Assembly (NCBI GenBank): GCA_023135135.1
Contig: JAGLTT010000062.1
Span: 1-5,392, forward strand
Origin: Dehalococcoidales bacterium
GTDB lineage: Bacteria > Chloroflexota > Dehalococcoidia > Dehalococcoidales > RBG-16-60-22
Direction: 5' to 3'
Length of the DNA: 5,392 nucleotides
How positions within the stretch are numbered: position 1 is the stretch's first letter; each line of letters begins with the position of its first letter. A program made the translations under genes and the position numbers. The notes under the pieces were generated by a model. It had not been told where the DNA came from, did no database searches, and saw only the letters and a list, made by a program, of their open reading frames with translations. Positions 1 through 5,230 of this stretch are shown here, one piece after another.

Positions 1-197
1 GCCAGGATCGGAATAATGCCGGAAGATTCAAGATACCGAGTTAAAACGCTCAGCATTTCCTCATACCAGGATACAGTCTTTGGCGATTTACCCTCAGCCT
101 TCAGACACTGATTAAAATGCGAAACAAGTTTGCTCAGTTGAATTTTATCCATATCTATGTCTGTCCATCCCAAATTTCGTTTCTTTACCTTTAGCAT
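1..197 (-). CDS. Tyrosine recombinase / phage-type integrase, N-terminal part (runs off left edge)
   Basis: The minus strand is open from ATG at 197 to the window edge, giving 65 complete codons. The product starts MLKVKKRNLGW and contains HFNQCLKAEGKSPKTVSWY at about residues 27-45, then EEMLSVLTRYLESSG. The pattern 'F..CL..EGKSPKTV.WY...L..L.RYL' is typical of the SAM-like core-binding N-terminal domain of tyrosine site-specific recombinases (XerC/D and phage integrases), which clamps DNA before the C-terminal catalytic domain cuts and rejoins it. The catalytic Arg/His/Tyr residues lie outside the window, so activity cannot be judged. ATG 197 is chosen because an AGGTGG ribosome binding site (206-211 on the plus strand) lies 8 nt upstream; an in-frame ATG at 152 is an alternative. 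The gene is divergent from the transporter genes and suggests an integrated element extending leftward. The family call is fairly firm; the subfamily is unknown. Confidence 0.75.
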   Translation of the reverse strand, partial: MLKVKKRNLGWTDIDMDKIQLSKLVSHFNQCLKAEGKSPKTVSWYEEMLSVLTRYLESSGIIPIL

Positions 198-198
198 A

Positions 199-239
199 TA
201 CTTGTCCACCTTTCTTGAAAATTGTCTGCTGGACAAGTA
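199..239 (-). promoter_or_regulatory. Inverted repeat / potential hairpin over the integrase ribosome binding site
   Basis: TACTTGTCCA (199-208) and TGGACAAGTA (230-239) are perfect 10-bp reverse complements separated by 21 bp. In integrase mRNA the 3' arm covers part of the AGGTGG ribosome binding site and ends one nucleotide before the ATG, so a folded stem would limit ribosome access. Alternatively the arms are a protein-binding or recombinase-binding site, although the 21-bp spacer is wider than the 6-8 bp usual for a tyrosine-recombinase core site. The repeat is directly visible; the function is inferred. Confidence 0.6.
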
Positions 240-447
240 GACCCAGTGAAACCGTGAAATATTCTTAGACGAATCTGGGGATCAGCAATGACAAGGGTCC
301 AGCGGCTCATAAAAAGGAAACCCATACTGCTCAAGATTAACCCGAGTATTGTGGGCAGTCTCAGGGGTTCACTCCACTACACCAGCCCCCTGCCATATGC
401 TTCCTTGGAAACAGGCATTGAACCAGATCTCTTTCAGGCATAAATAT
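240..447. other. Divergent intergenic stretch, no convincing gene
   Basis: This lies between the integrase start and the transporter promoter. Two short open stretches overlap on opposite strands. A plus-strand ORF of 51 codons (288-443, ATG start, weak GGGGA site 6 nt upstream) has no recognisable product. A minus-strand tail (368-282) ends QYGFPFYEPLDPCHC followed by a stop; it reads like the C-terminal end of a real protein but has no start codon and a stop just upstream. The second may be a remnant of a lost gene. I see no tRNA, terminator or clear promoter here. Confidence 0.4.
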
Positions 448-476
448 TTGACAATTGGTGCTAAGGGTTTTACAAT
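448..476 (+). promoter_or_regulatory. Sigma70-type promoter for the binding-protein gene
   Basis: A perfect -35 box TTGACA (448-453), an exact 17-bp spacer and a -10 box TACAAT (471-476, five of six consensus bases) predict transcription starting near 483. That leaves about 110 nt of leader before the TTG start of the lipoprotein gene. The near-consensus match suggests strong expression, as expected for an abundant binding protein. No clear operator overlaps it. Confidence 0.8.
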
Positions 477-528
477 TTGGAATGAGTGAATTAAAATGGC
501 AACGATTTTGATAAGGATATTGTGATAT

Positions 529-536
529 AGGAGGTG
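529..536 (+). promoter_or_regulatory. Strong Shine-Dalgarno serving a leader ORF, not the lipoprotein
   Basis: AGGAGGTG is a near-perfect match to the 16S anti-Shine-Dalgarno. It lies 4 nt before ATG 541, which gives only Met-Thr-stop, and 9 nt before ATG 546, which opens a 15-codon ORF. It is 16 nt from ATG 553, the first ATG in the lipoprotein frame, which is too far for normal initiation. The site therefore most likely drives the leader ORF. Confidence 0.6.
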
Positions 537-545
537 AAAAATGAC

Positions 546-593
546 ATGATTAATGATGAGAAAGATAAATCATTATATATGGAGGGAAGATAA
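546..593 (+). CDS. Putative 15-codon leader peptide upstream of the binding protein
   Basis: ATG 546 opens MINDEKDKSLYMEGR and stops at TAA 591-593, one nucleotide before the TTG start of the lipoprotein gene at 595. It has the best-placed strong ribosome binding site in the region (AGGAGGTG, 9-nt spacing). The GGAGGG site used by the lipoprotein gene lies inside its last codons. This arrangement suggests translational coupling: ribosomes finishing the leader would restart at the adjacent TTG. The peptide shows no run of a single amino acid, so classical amino-acid attenuation is not supported. It is too short for homology to be judged, and it may simply be a by-product of an ATG near a strong ribosome binding site. 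Confidence 0.35.
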   Translation: MINDEKDKSLYMEGR

Positions 594-594
594 A

Positions 595-2220
595 TTGAAA
601 AAGTGGTTTTTAGTTATTTTGTCGGTCCTGGTTATCGGCTCCTTGATACTTGGTAGCTGTGCCGAACCGGAACCAGCTCCAGCTCCAGCACCAGCTCCAG
701 CACCGACTCCCGAGCCAGAACCCGAACCGGAACCCAGCGGACCGGTATATGGAGGCACCTTAAAGGGTATCATCACCGGCGGCCCCTTGATGATGAGCTA
801 CCGGGGACGGATGGGCCCTGGTGACCACACCTATATGATGCCCGCCGTGGAATATCTGGTAGAACCCTACGTCGATGAAGCTGGTAACAGGGGCTGGATA
901 CCTTTTCTTTGTGAATCATACGATATTGACCCTGCAGGCAAGACCTTCACGTTTAACCTGAGGCAGGGTGTCAAGTTCCACGACGGCTCGGTAATGGATG
1001 CCGAGGCTATCAAATGGAACTTCCAGCAGCAAATAGATGGTGGCTGGCTGCAGGATGCCGATAAGGTTGTCAGCATCGAAACCCCGGATGATTACACCGT
1101 GGTCATTAACTTCACCGAGTACAGCAACCAGTACGAGTTCAACTGGGGTTGGACAGCTATCTGGTCAATGGAGGCCTTTGAGACAGCTGCCGGCGGAGAC
1201 CTGGAGACAGGCATCGAGTGGGCTGTTGACCACGTCGTCGGGACAGGCCCGTTCAAAATCAAAGAATACAAGCGCGACGTCAGCATCTCCTGGGAAAAAT
1301 TCGATGACTACTGGCAGGAGGGCAAACCCTACCTCGATGGCTTGGAGTTTACCATTATAACCGAGGCGACGACTGCTTCGGCCCTGCTCCAGGCGGGTGA
1401 TGTCGATTTGTGGTACCAGGGAAGCTCGCCTCAGGACTGGGCTGATCTGGAACCCAAGGGCTATGCTGTTACAACCTACTGGCCGGGCTTACCCATGGCG
1501 TTGTGGGGTAACACGATAGACCCTGACTCGAAATGGCAAGATGAAAGGGTACGAGAGGCGCTGGAATACGCTCTCGACAAGGCGCCAATGGCCCAGGCTC
1601 TCGGGCTTGGTTTTTATGTGCCAAGTGAACAAATAGCGCCCTCAACGGAATGGGGTTATATACCTGATTTGCCCATCCGCGAGTATAATCCGGAGAAAGC
1701 CAGGGAGCTACTGGCTCTGGCCGGCTATGAGGACGGCTGCCCGGTCACACTGCTTGTCCAGTCTGTCCCCTCCTGGATCGATACCGCCGAAGCCGTTAAG
1801 GGTTATCTTGACGCTGCTGGCTTTGAGGTTGAACTGGATTTAGCTGACCCCGGCAGGTTTTTCGGCAGCGTGTTCGGGGCCGGATGGGATGACCTGGCAT
1901 TGATGTTCTATGGCATGGACGTTAATTACCTGGCCACCTACATGTCCTGGTTCAGCTCTGACCCGAAGTCGAACTTGGCCAGCTTCGAGAGGCCAGCAGA
2001 ACAGATTGCGATGGACAAAGAGGCAGTACTGATAGTTGACCCGGCAGACCAGGAGAAGATGACCGAGGATCTCTGCCGCTATCTGTATGAAGAATCCAGG
2101 GTCTGTCCCCTCTGGTGGACCCCCGCTGCCACTGTATGTCAAGATTACGTTAACCACGAAATCTACCGTCATGGCTTTATCAGGGTAGATTGGGAAAACG
2201 TCTGGATGGATCTTCATTGA
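595..2220 (+). CDS. Family 5 extracellular solute-binding lipoprotein (peptide/nickel-type ABC importer)
   Basis: This protein captures a solute, probably a short peptide or similar molecule, outside the membrane and delivers it to the permeases encoded downstream. From TTG 595 the product is 541 aa. Residues 1-21 form a lipoprotein signal peptide (MKKWFLVILSV..., hydrophobic core) ending in lipobox LGSC, with Cys22 the predicted lipidation site. Residues 23-47 are a Pro-rich linker of Ala-Pro then Glu-Pro repeats. The SBP_bac_5 domain follows: the family signature LRQGVKFHDG at about 122-131, VGTGPFKIKEY at 215-225, the lobe-II element DERVREALEYALDK at 316-329, and NPEKARELLALAGY at 365-378. 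Full length is usual for the family. TTG 595 is preferred over ATG 553 because GGAGGG (581-586) lies 8 nt upstream and it gives a compact signal peptide; ATG 553 would add 14 unusual residues and lacks a well-placed site. The family is certain; the substrate cannot be read. Confidence 0.93.
   Translation: MKKWFLVILSVLVIGSLILGSCAEPEPAPAPAPAPAPTPEPEPEPEPSGPVYGGTLKGIITGGPLMMSYRGRMGPGDHTYMMPAVEYLVEPYVDEAGNRGWIPFLCESYDIDPAGKTFTFNLRQGVKFHDGSVMDAEAIKWNFQQQIDGGWLQDADKVVSIETPDDYTVVINFTEYSNQYEFNWGWTAIWSMEAFETAAGGDLETGIEWAVDHVVGTGPFKIKEYKRDVSISWEKFDDYWQEGKPYLDGLEFTIITEATTASALLQAGDVDLWYQGSSPQDWADLEPKGYAVTTYWPGLPMALWGNTIDPDSKWQDERVREALEYALDKAPMAQALGLGFYVPSEQIAPSTEWGYIPDLPIREYNPEKARELLALAGYEDGCPVTLLVQSVPSWIDTAEAVKGYLDAAGFEVELDLADPGRFFGSVFGAGWDDLALMFYGMDVNYLATYMSWFSSDPKSNLASFERPAEQIAMDKEAVLIVDPADQEKMTEDLCRYLYEESRVCPLWWTPAATVCQDYVNHEIYRHGFIRVDWENVWMDLH
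664..735 (+). repeat. Low-complexity Ala-Pro / Glu-Pro linker in the lipoprotein
   Basis: This in-frame repeat encodes alternating Glu-Pro, Ala-Pro and Glu-Pro dipeptides directly after the lipidated cysteine. It probably acts as an extended tether between the membrane anchor and the binding domain. Such simple repeats can change length by slippage, and they generate long Gly/Ala/Ser-rich false ORFs on the opposite strand. Confidence 0.85.
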
Positions 2221-2252
2221 GGTACACATCACATTGCTAGTTTAATCTGAAT

Positions 2253-2295
2253 ACCGGGTGGCTCAATCCATTCTCAAGAAAGCGAGCCACCCGGT
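2253..2295 (+). promoter_or_regulatory. Intergenic stem-loop after the binding-protein gene
   Basis: ACCGGGTGGCTC (2253-2264) and GAGCCACCCGGT (2284-2295) form a perfect GC-rich 12-bp stem around a 19-nt loop, 32 bp after the lipoprotein stop. No T-run follows, so it is not a canonical intrinsic terminator. In ABC importer operons, hairpins here commonly protect the upstream mRNA from 3' exonucleases or attenuate read-through, keeping binding protein in excess over permease. It could also be a Rho-dependent or partial terminator. Confidence 0.75.
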
Positions 2296-2376
2296 CGTGT
2301 ATTGAAGTGTATGTTCGGTGGGTCTCCAGTAACATCGATGGTATTATACTAGTATCTTCTGATATAAGCCCCAGAT

Positions 2377-2405
2377 TTGGTAACAAACGTATTATATCCT
2401 ATAAT
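2377..2405 (+). promoter_or_regulatory. Predicted internal promoter for the permease pair
   Basis: TTGGTA (2377-2382, four of six -35 bases), a 17-bp spacer and a perfect TATAAT (2400-2405) predict a start near 2412. That is only about 17 nt before the permease ATG at 2429, giving a very short leader with at best a weak, distant AGAGG site (2412-2416). Together with the hairpin upstream, this implies the permeases can be transcribed independently of the binding protein. Confidence 0.6.
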
Positions 2406-2428
2406 GCTAATAGAGGCCTTTATCTAAA

Positions 2429-3388
2429 ATGACGACATACATTATCCGCCGGTTATTCATGGCGACAATAGTTCTTACCATCGTTACCCTCATCGTCTTC
2501 TTTGTTATGCAGTTACTACCCGGTGACCCGCTGGTGATATTTTTAGGGCAACAGGCCGGTACAGGCTCAATATCCCAGGAACAACTCGATCAGCTTTACA
2601 TTCGGTATGGACTGGATAAACCCCTGATGGTCCAATACTGGAACTGGATATCCGGCGTTTTACGGGGGGACATGGGGGAATCTATTTATTACCACGAAGA
2701 CGTGGGGAAACTCTTGCTGGAGCGCTTCCCCGTCACCCTCGACCTGGGTATTAAATCTTTCATATTATACAATGTCCTCGGTATTACGATGGGAATGATA
2801 GTGGCCTTGAGAAGGGGCAAATGGATAGATACTTTCGCTACAGTTTTGTCTTATATCGGTGTATCCATTCCGGTATTCTGGCTGGGCATGTTAATGATAT
2901 ATTTTTTCGGCCTGAGGCTTGATTGGTTCCCTATCGCTGGATATACATTACCGACGGAAGACCTCTGGAAGAATCTCCATCAGTCGTTCTTGCCTGTTAT
3001 CTGTCTATCTCTCATGGGTTGGGCGGTAATCGCGCGCCAGACGCGATCGAGTGTGCTCGAGGTTACTGCCCAGGACTATATTCGCACTGCCTGGTCTAAG
3101 GGTTTGACAGAGCGTGCCATTGTTATGAAACATATATTAAAAAATAGTCTCATCCCGGTGATAACCCTAATGGGGATAGGGCTTGGTTTGATGTTTGGCG
3201 GCCAGGTATTCATCGAGCAAGTATTCGCTATTCCGGGCGTGGGCAGATTGCTGGTCGGTAGTGTCTTCGCTCAGGACTACCAGGTTGTTCAATCAGCTAC
3301 CCTGATAATCGCCACTATAGTCATTTTGGTCAATCTGATTGTCGATATATCTTACGGCTGGTTAGATCCCAGGATACGATACGGTTAG
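2429..3388 (+). CDS. DppB/OppB-type ABC transporter permease
   Basis: This is one of two inner-membrane subunits forming the translocation channel of a peptide/nickel-class importer. The 319-aa length is normal. The N-terminus MTTYIIRRLFMATIVLTIVT begins the characteristic 'YIIRRL' family helix (TM1 about 9-30), followed by LLPGDP at 29-34 and the GLDKPLMVQYWNWI segment at 61-74. Further membrane segments lie at about 103-126, 135-160, 183-203, 238-262 and 284-307. The cytoplasmic EAA-type coupling loop that docks on the ATPase is at about 216-243 (DYIRTAWSKGLTERA...LIP, with the conserved Gly225). The C-terminal LDPRIRYG is the usual family ending. The gene starts 208 bp after the binding protein, with its own likely promoter, and ends 10 bp before the next permease. 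No frameshift or missing motif is seen. Confidence 0.95.
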   Translation: MTTYIIRRLFMATIVLTIVTLIVFFVMQLLPGDPLVIFLGQQAGTGSISQEQLDQLYIRYGLDKPLMVQYWNWISGVLRGDMGESIYYHEDVGKLLLERFPVTLDLGIKSFILYNVLGITMGMIVALRRGKWIDTFATVLSYIGVSIPVFWLGMLMIYFFGLRLDWFPIAGYTLPTEDLWKNLHQSFLPVICLSLMGWAVIARQTRSSVLEVTAQDYIRTAWSKGLTERAIVMKHILKNSLIPVITLMGIGLGLMFGGQVFIEQVFAIPGVGRLLVGSVFAQDYQVVQSATLIIATIVILVNLIVDISYGWLDPRIRYG

Positions 3389-3398
3389 AAAGGTGTAA

Positions 3399-4298
3399 TT
3401 GTTGACGGAAAAGGAACTCAATACAACTAGCATTAATGAAGCTCTACCGCGTGTCAGTGAATGGAAGCGCTTTCAGAGAGTCTTCTTTCAACGAAAACTA
3501 GTGTTGTTCGGGCTTATCATACTGGCATTGCTGGTCATCGCTGCCATCTTTGCACCGTTACTGGCACCCTACGATCCGCACCAGATAAACATGAAAGAAT
3601 CTTTGCAGCAACCGAGTTGGGACCACTTTCTGGGCACAGACCTCCAGGGTAGAGATACGCTGAGCCGTCTTATATACGGCTCAAGGACAGCATTGATGGT
3701 GGGCTTTGGTTCCGTGTTGTTTGCGGGCGTGATCGGCATCACACTAGGGTTGGTGGCTGGATACTTCGGCGGTGTTACCAACATGATTATCATGAGGATT
3801 ATGGACGCGCTCATGGGCTTTCCGATGATTTTGCTTGCCCTGGTTATCTCCGCTGTACTCGGTAGTGGTATCCACAATGTTATCATAGCCCTGAGTGTAG
3901 CCACACTACCGGGATATGCGCGAGTTATGCACGGCTTGACTCTCACCCTCAGGGAAAATGACTATATTCTGGCAGAACGGGCTATGGGTGCCAGTGACAT
4001 CCGGACGATGTTCCGGCATATCCTGCCGAATGGTTTACCACCAATGATAGTGTTGATTACACTACAGTTAGGAGCCCTTATCCTGGCCGAAGCCGGTCTT
4101 AGCTTTCTGGGATTTGGTATCAGACCCCCCGATGCGGCATGGGGTGCTATGGTAGCCGACGGCCGGAGGTACCTGCTATTATATCCATTGTTGTCCCTTG
4201 CGCCAGGGATTGCCATTATGTTGGTGGTGTTCGCCTTTAACCTGGTGGGCGATGGATTAAGAGATGCCCTTGATCCCAGACTTAGAGGTCTGCTTTGA
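3399..4298 (+). CDS. DppC/OppC-type ABC transporter permease
   Basis: This is the second channel subunit, expected to pair with the upstream DppB-like protein. The 299-aa length is typical. It has a soluble N-terminus, the OppC-type TM1 at about 34-56, FAPLLAPYDP at 51-60 and the diagnostic HFLGTDLQGRDTLSRLIYGSR at 76-96. Further helices fall near 97-121, 131-155, 158-176, 213-236 and 258-282. The EAA coupling loop is at about 188-211 (DYILAERAMGAS..., Gly197, ending HILPN), followed by EAGLSFLGFG at 231-240 and the terminal LDPRLRG. Two adjacent TTG codons, 3399 and 3402, can start it; the GAAAGGTG site (3388-3395) is 3 or 6 nt away, so 3402 is equally possible. It is co-transcribed with the upstream permease. 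The ATP-binding subunits that normally follow are absent. Confidence 0.95.
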   Translation: MLTEKELNTTSINEALPRVSEWKRFQRVFFQRKLVLFGLIILALLVIAAIFAPLLAPYDPHQINMKESLQQPSWDHFLGTDLQGRDTLSRLIYGSRTALMVGFGSVLFAGVIGITLGLVAGYFGGVTNMIIMRIMDALMGFPMILLALVISAVLGSGIHNVIIALSVATLPGYARVMHGLTLTLRENDYILAERAMGASDIRTMFRHILPNGLPPMIVLITLQLGALILAEAGLSFLGFGIRPPDAAWGAMVADGRRYLLLYPLLSLAPGIAIMLVVFAFNLVGDGLRDALDPRLRGLL

Positions 4299-4398
4299 GG
4301 TGAAAAACAAGTAATTAACAAAAGGAAGGCTAAACTGTAATGCGAGCCCCGGTTCTGCCGGATGGAAGGAAAAGGGACACGGTTGGAGTTCTGCCTGT

Positions 4399-4617
4399 TT
4401 ATACCCCAATGCTGAAAATACTAACTTAAAGGGTGGACCAAATATTAAGGGCAGGTTAGAAAAAGGCGAAGGGCTTAGCCATCTTGCGTTTATAGTTTAG
4501 GACCTTAATATAGAAATGACTGATATTGAAAAGAGGGGATTCAAGGTTGTCGCAATTTCACCCCAATGTTAAAAGGCTTACTACAGTTACGCTCACCTAG
4601 TCGGTTTGTTCCTGTGG
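4399..4617 (+). pseudogene. Decayed VOC/glyoxalase-fold gene fragment
   Basis: Reading frame 1 (codons beginning at 4453) shows NAENTNLKGG, then RLEKGEGLSHLAFIV (4453-4497), an in-frame TAG at 4498-4500, then DLNIEMTDIEKRGFKVVAI (4501-4557). A TAA at 4570 is followed by KAYYSYAHLVGLFLW and another stop at 4618. The segment 'GEGLSHLAF.V.DL...M.D.EKRGFKVVA' matches the second half of vicinal-oxygen-chelate proteins of the glyoxalase / methylmalonyl-CoA epimerase type, with the usual metal-ligand His in SHLAF. The N-terminal half is not recognisable and at least two stops interrupt the frame, so it cannot make an intact protein. A 29-codon ORF from ATG 4340 in another frame, with an AAGGAAGG-like site, may be the leftover start region. 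The family call is from pattern recognition; pseudogene status is directly visible. Confidence 0.6.
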
Positions 4618-4927
4618 TAAGGCTGGGATATTGGCGCTAAAGATTGCCGCGATAAACTACACCAACCGTAACTGGTCGGGTGTTCACCCAGGTCTGACCA
4701 TGCCTGCACAGTCCATCGCTTTGTTGACCTTATAAGAAGTAGTTGCCAAGTTGCAGGTACTCGGTTTTAGTGATAAAATCACCTTTGATAACAGCGGGGC
4801 TACATAGTAAGGCTAAAAGCCACCTCAAAAGTTCTGCCTATTGTAACCCCGGCTCCACCAAAGGGGACGATATCTAGAACCAACCGACCCTACTCGGTCT
4901 CCCCGTCCGTGAAGATTTGGCCTTCTT
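4618..4927. other. Gene-free, structure-rich intergenic DNA
   Basis: No start-to-stop ORF of plausible coding character is seen. Two foldable elements stand out. At 4673-4700, TGGTC-GGGTG-tt-CACCC-(6 nt)-GACCA is a tight hairpin with one bulge. At 4793-4854 an imperfect 11-bp stem closes a 37-nt loop that itself contains a GGCT/AGCC mini-hairpin. The octamer ACCAACCG occurs twice, once near 4661 and once near 4879. A nine-base GTTCTGCCT is shared with the relic region near 4388. The stretch is most simply decayed sequence; an RNA gene is possible but unsupported. Confidence 0.4.
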
Positions 4928-4961
4928 TTACACTACACATTTCGTCATATTGTGTAATGAG

Positions 4962-4984
4962 GTCACAACATAAGCTATTGTGAC
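4962..4984. promoter_or_regulatory. Palindrome, possible operator (GTCACAA-N9-TTGTGAC)
   Basis: Perfect 7-bp half-sites at 4962-4968 and 4978-4984, with centres 16 bp apart, have the geometry of a dimeric helix-turn-helix regulator site. It lies more than 100 bp upstream of the -35 box of the nucleotidyltransferase promoter. The regulator and any role are unknown. Confidence 0.35.
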
Positions 4985-4998
4985 ATGTATTGAACAAA

Positions 4999-5015
4999 AT
5001 GCAATTCTGTTGCAT
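4999..5015. promoter_or_regulatory. Palindrome, possible operator (ATGCAA-N5-TTGCAT)
   Basis: A perfect 6-bp inverted repeat around TTCTG is flanked on both sides by the self-complementary hexamer ACATGT (4983-4988 and 5023-5028), roughly two helical turns from its centre. With the neighbouring palindrome it forms a cluster upstream of the next promoter, where an activator might bind. It is visible as sequence symmetry only. Confidence 0.35.
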
Positions 5016-5091
5016 ACCCAGAACATGTAAGAGCGGCAGAGGTACCTCAAGCGTGATTTAGTTCAACAACTGTCGCATGAATCATTATACC

Positions 5092-5121
5092 TTGACAAAC
5101 TAGACGATCCTCAATTATATT
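5092..5121 (+). promoter_or_regulatory. Sigma70-type promoter for the nucleotidyltransferase gene
   Basis: A perfect TTGACA (5092-5097), an 18-bp spacer and TATATT (5116-5121, five of six) predict a start near 5128 and an untranslated leader of about 100 nt before TTG 5231. The leader contains no recognisable riboswitch, and a 17-codon ORF at 5152-5205 lacks a ribosome binding site. Confidence 0.65.
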
Positions 5122-5230
5122 GTGTTAGGTTATACTATTCTCTTCGTCAGAATGGTGCTCCGTAAGTCCGTACTAAATTGTTGGATTTATTGCGGCTTTC
5201 TTTGATTTTTAAAGGTATTAGAGGAGTATT

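Noticed and set aside
361..386. tRNA-like 3' segment (GGGGTTCACTCC...ACACCA)
   Set aside because: It resembles a T-arm by eye, but the stem does not pair and no D or anticodon arm lies upstream.
288..443. 51-codon plus-strand ORF with a weak GGGGA site
   Set aside because: There is no recognisable family, it overlaps a more protein-like minus-strand frame, and the promoter box at 448 lies just after its stop. It is not strong enough to call.
573..776. Minus-strand Gly/Ala/Ser-rich ORF opposite the lipoprotein N-terminus
   Set aside because: It is the antisense reading of the Ala-Pro/Glu-Pro codon repeat and has no ribosome binding site or family features.
1037..1360. 107-codon plus-strand ORF inside the binding-protein gene
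   Set aside because: It is an out-of-frame shadow of a clearly homologous gene; its Ser/Thr/Arg-rich composition is typical of frame shadows.
1840..2232. 130-codon minus-strand ORF across the binding-protein 3' end
   Set aside because: It is antisense to conserved SBP_bac_5 coding sequence, with no recognisable domain or promoter.
3569..4321. Two minus-strand ORFs (125 and 119 codons) opposite the second permease
   Set aside because: Both are antisense to intact, conserved DppC coding sequence and have low-complexity shadow composition.
4928..5026. 32-codon minus-strand ORF (hydrophobic, Cys-rich)
   Set aside because: It has no ribosome binding site, it spans the palindrome cluster, and its length is expected by chance.
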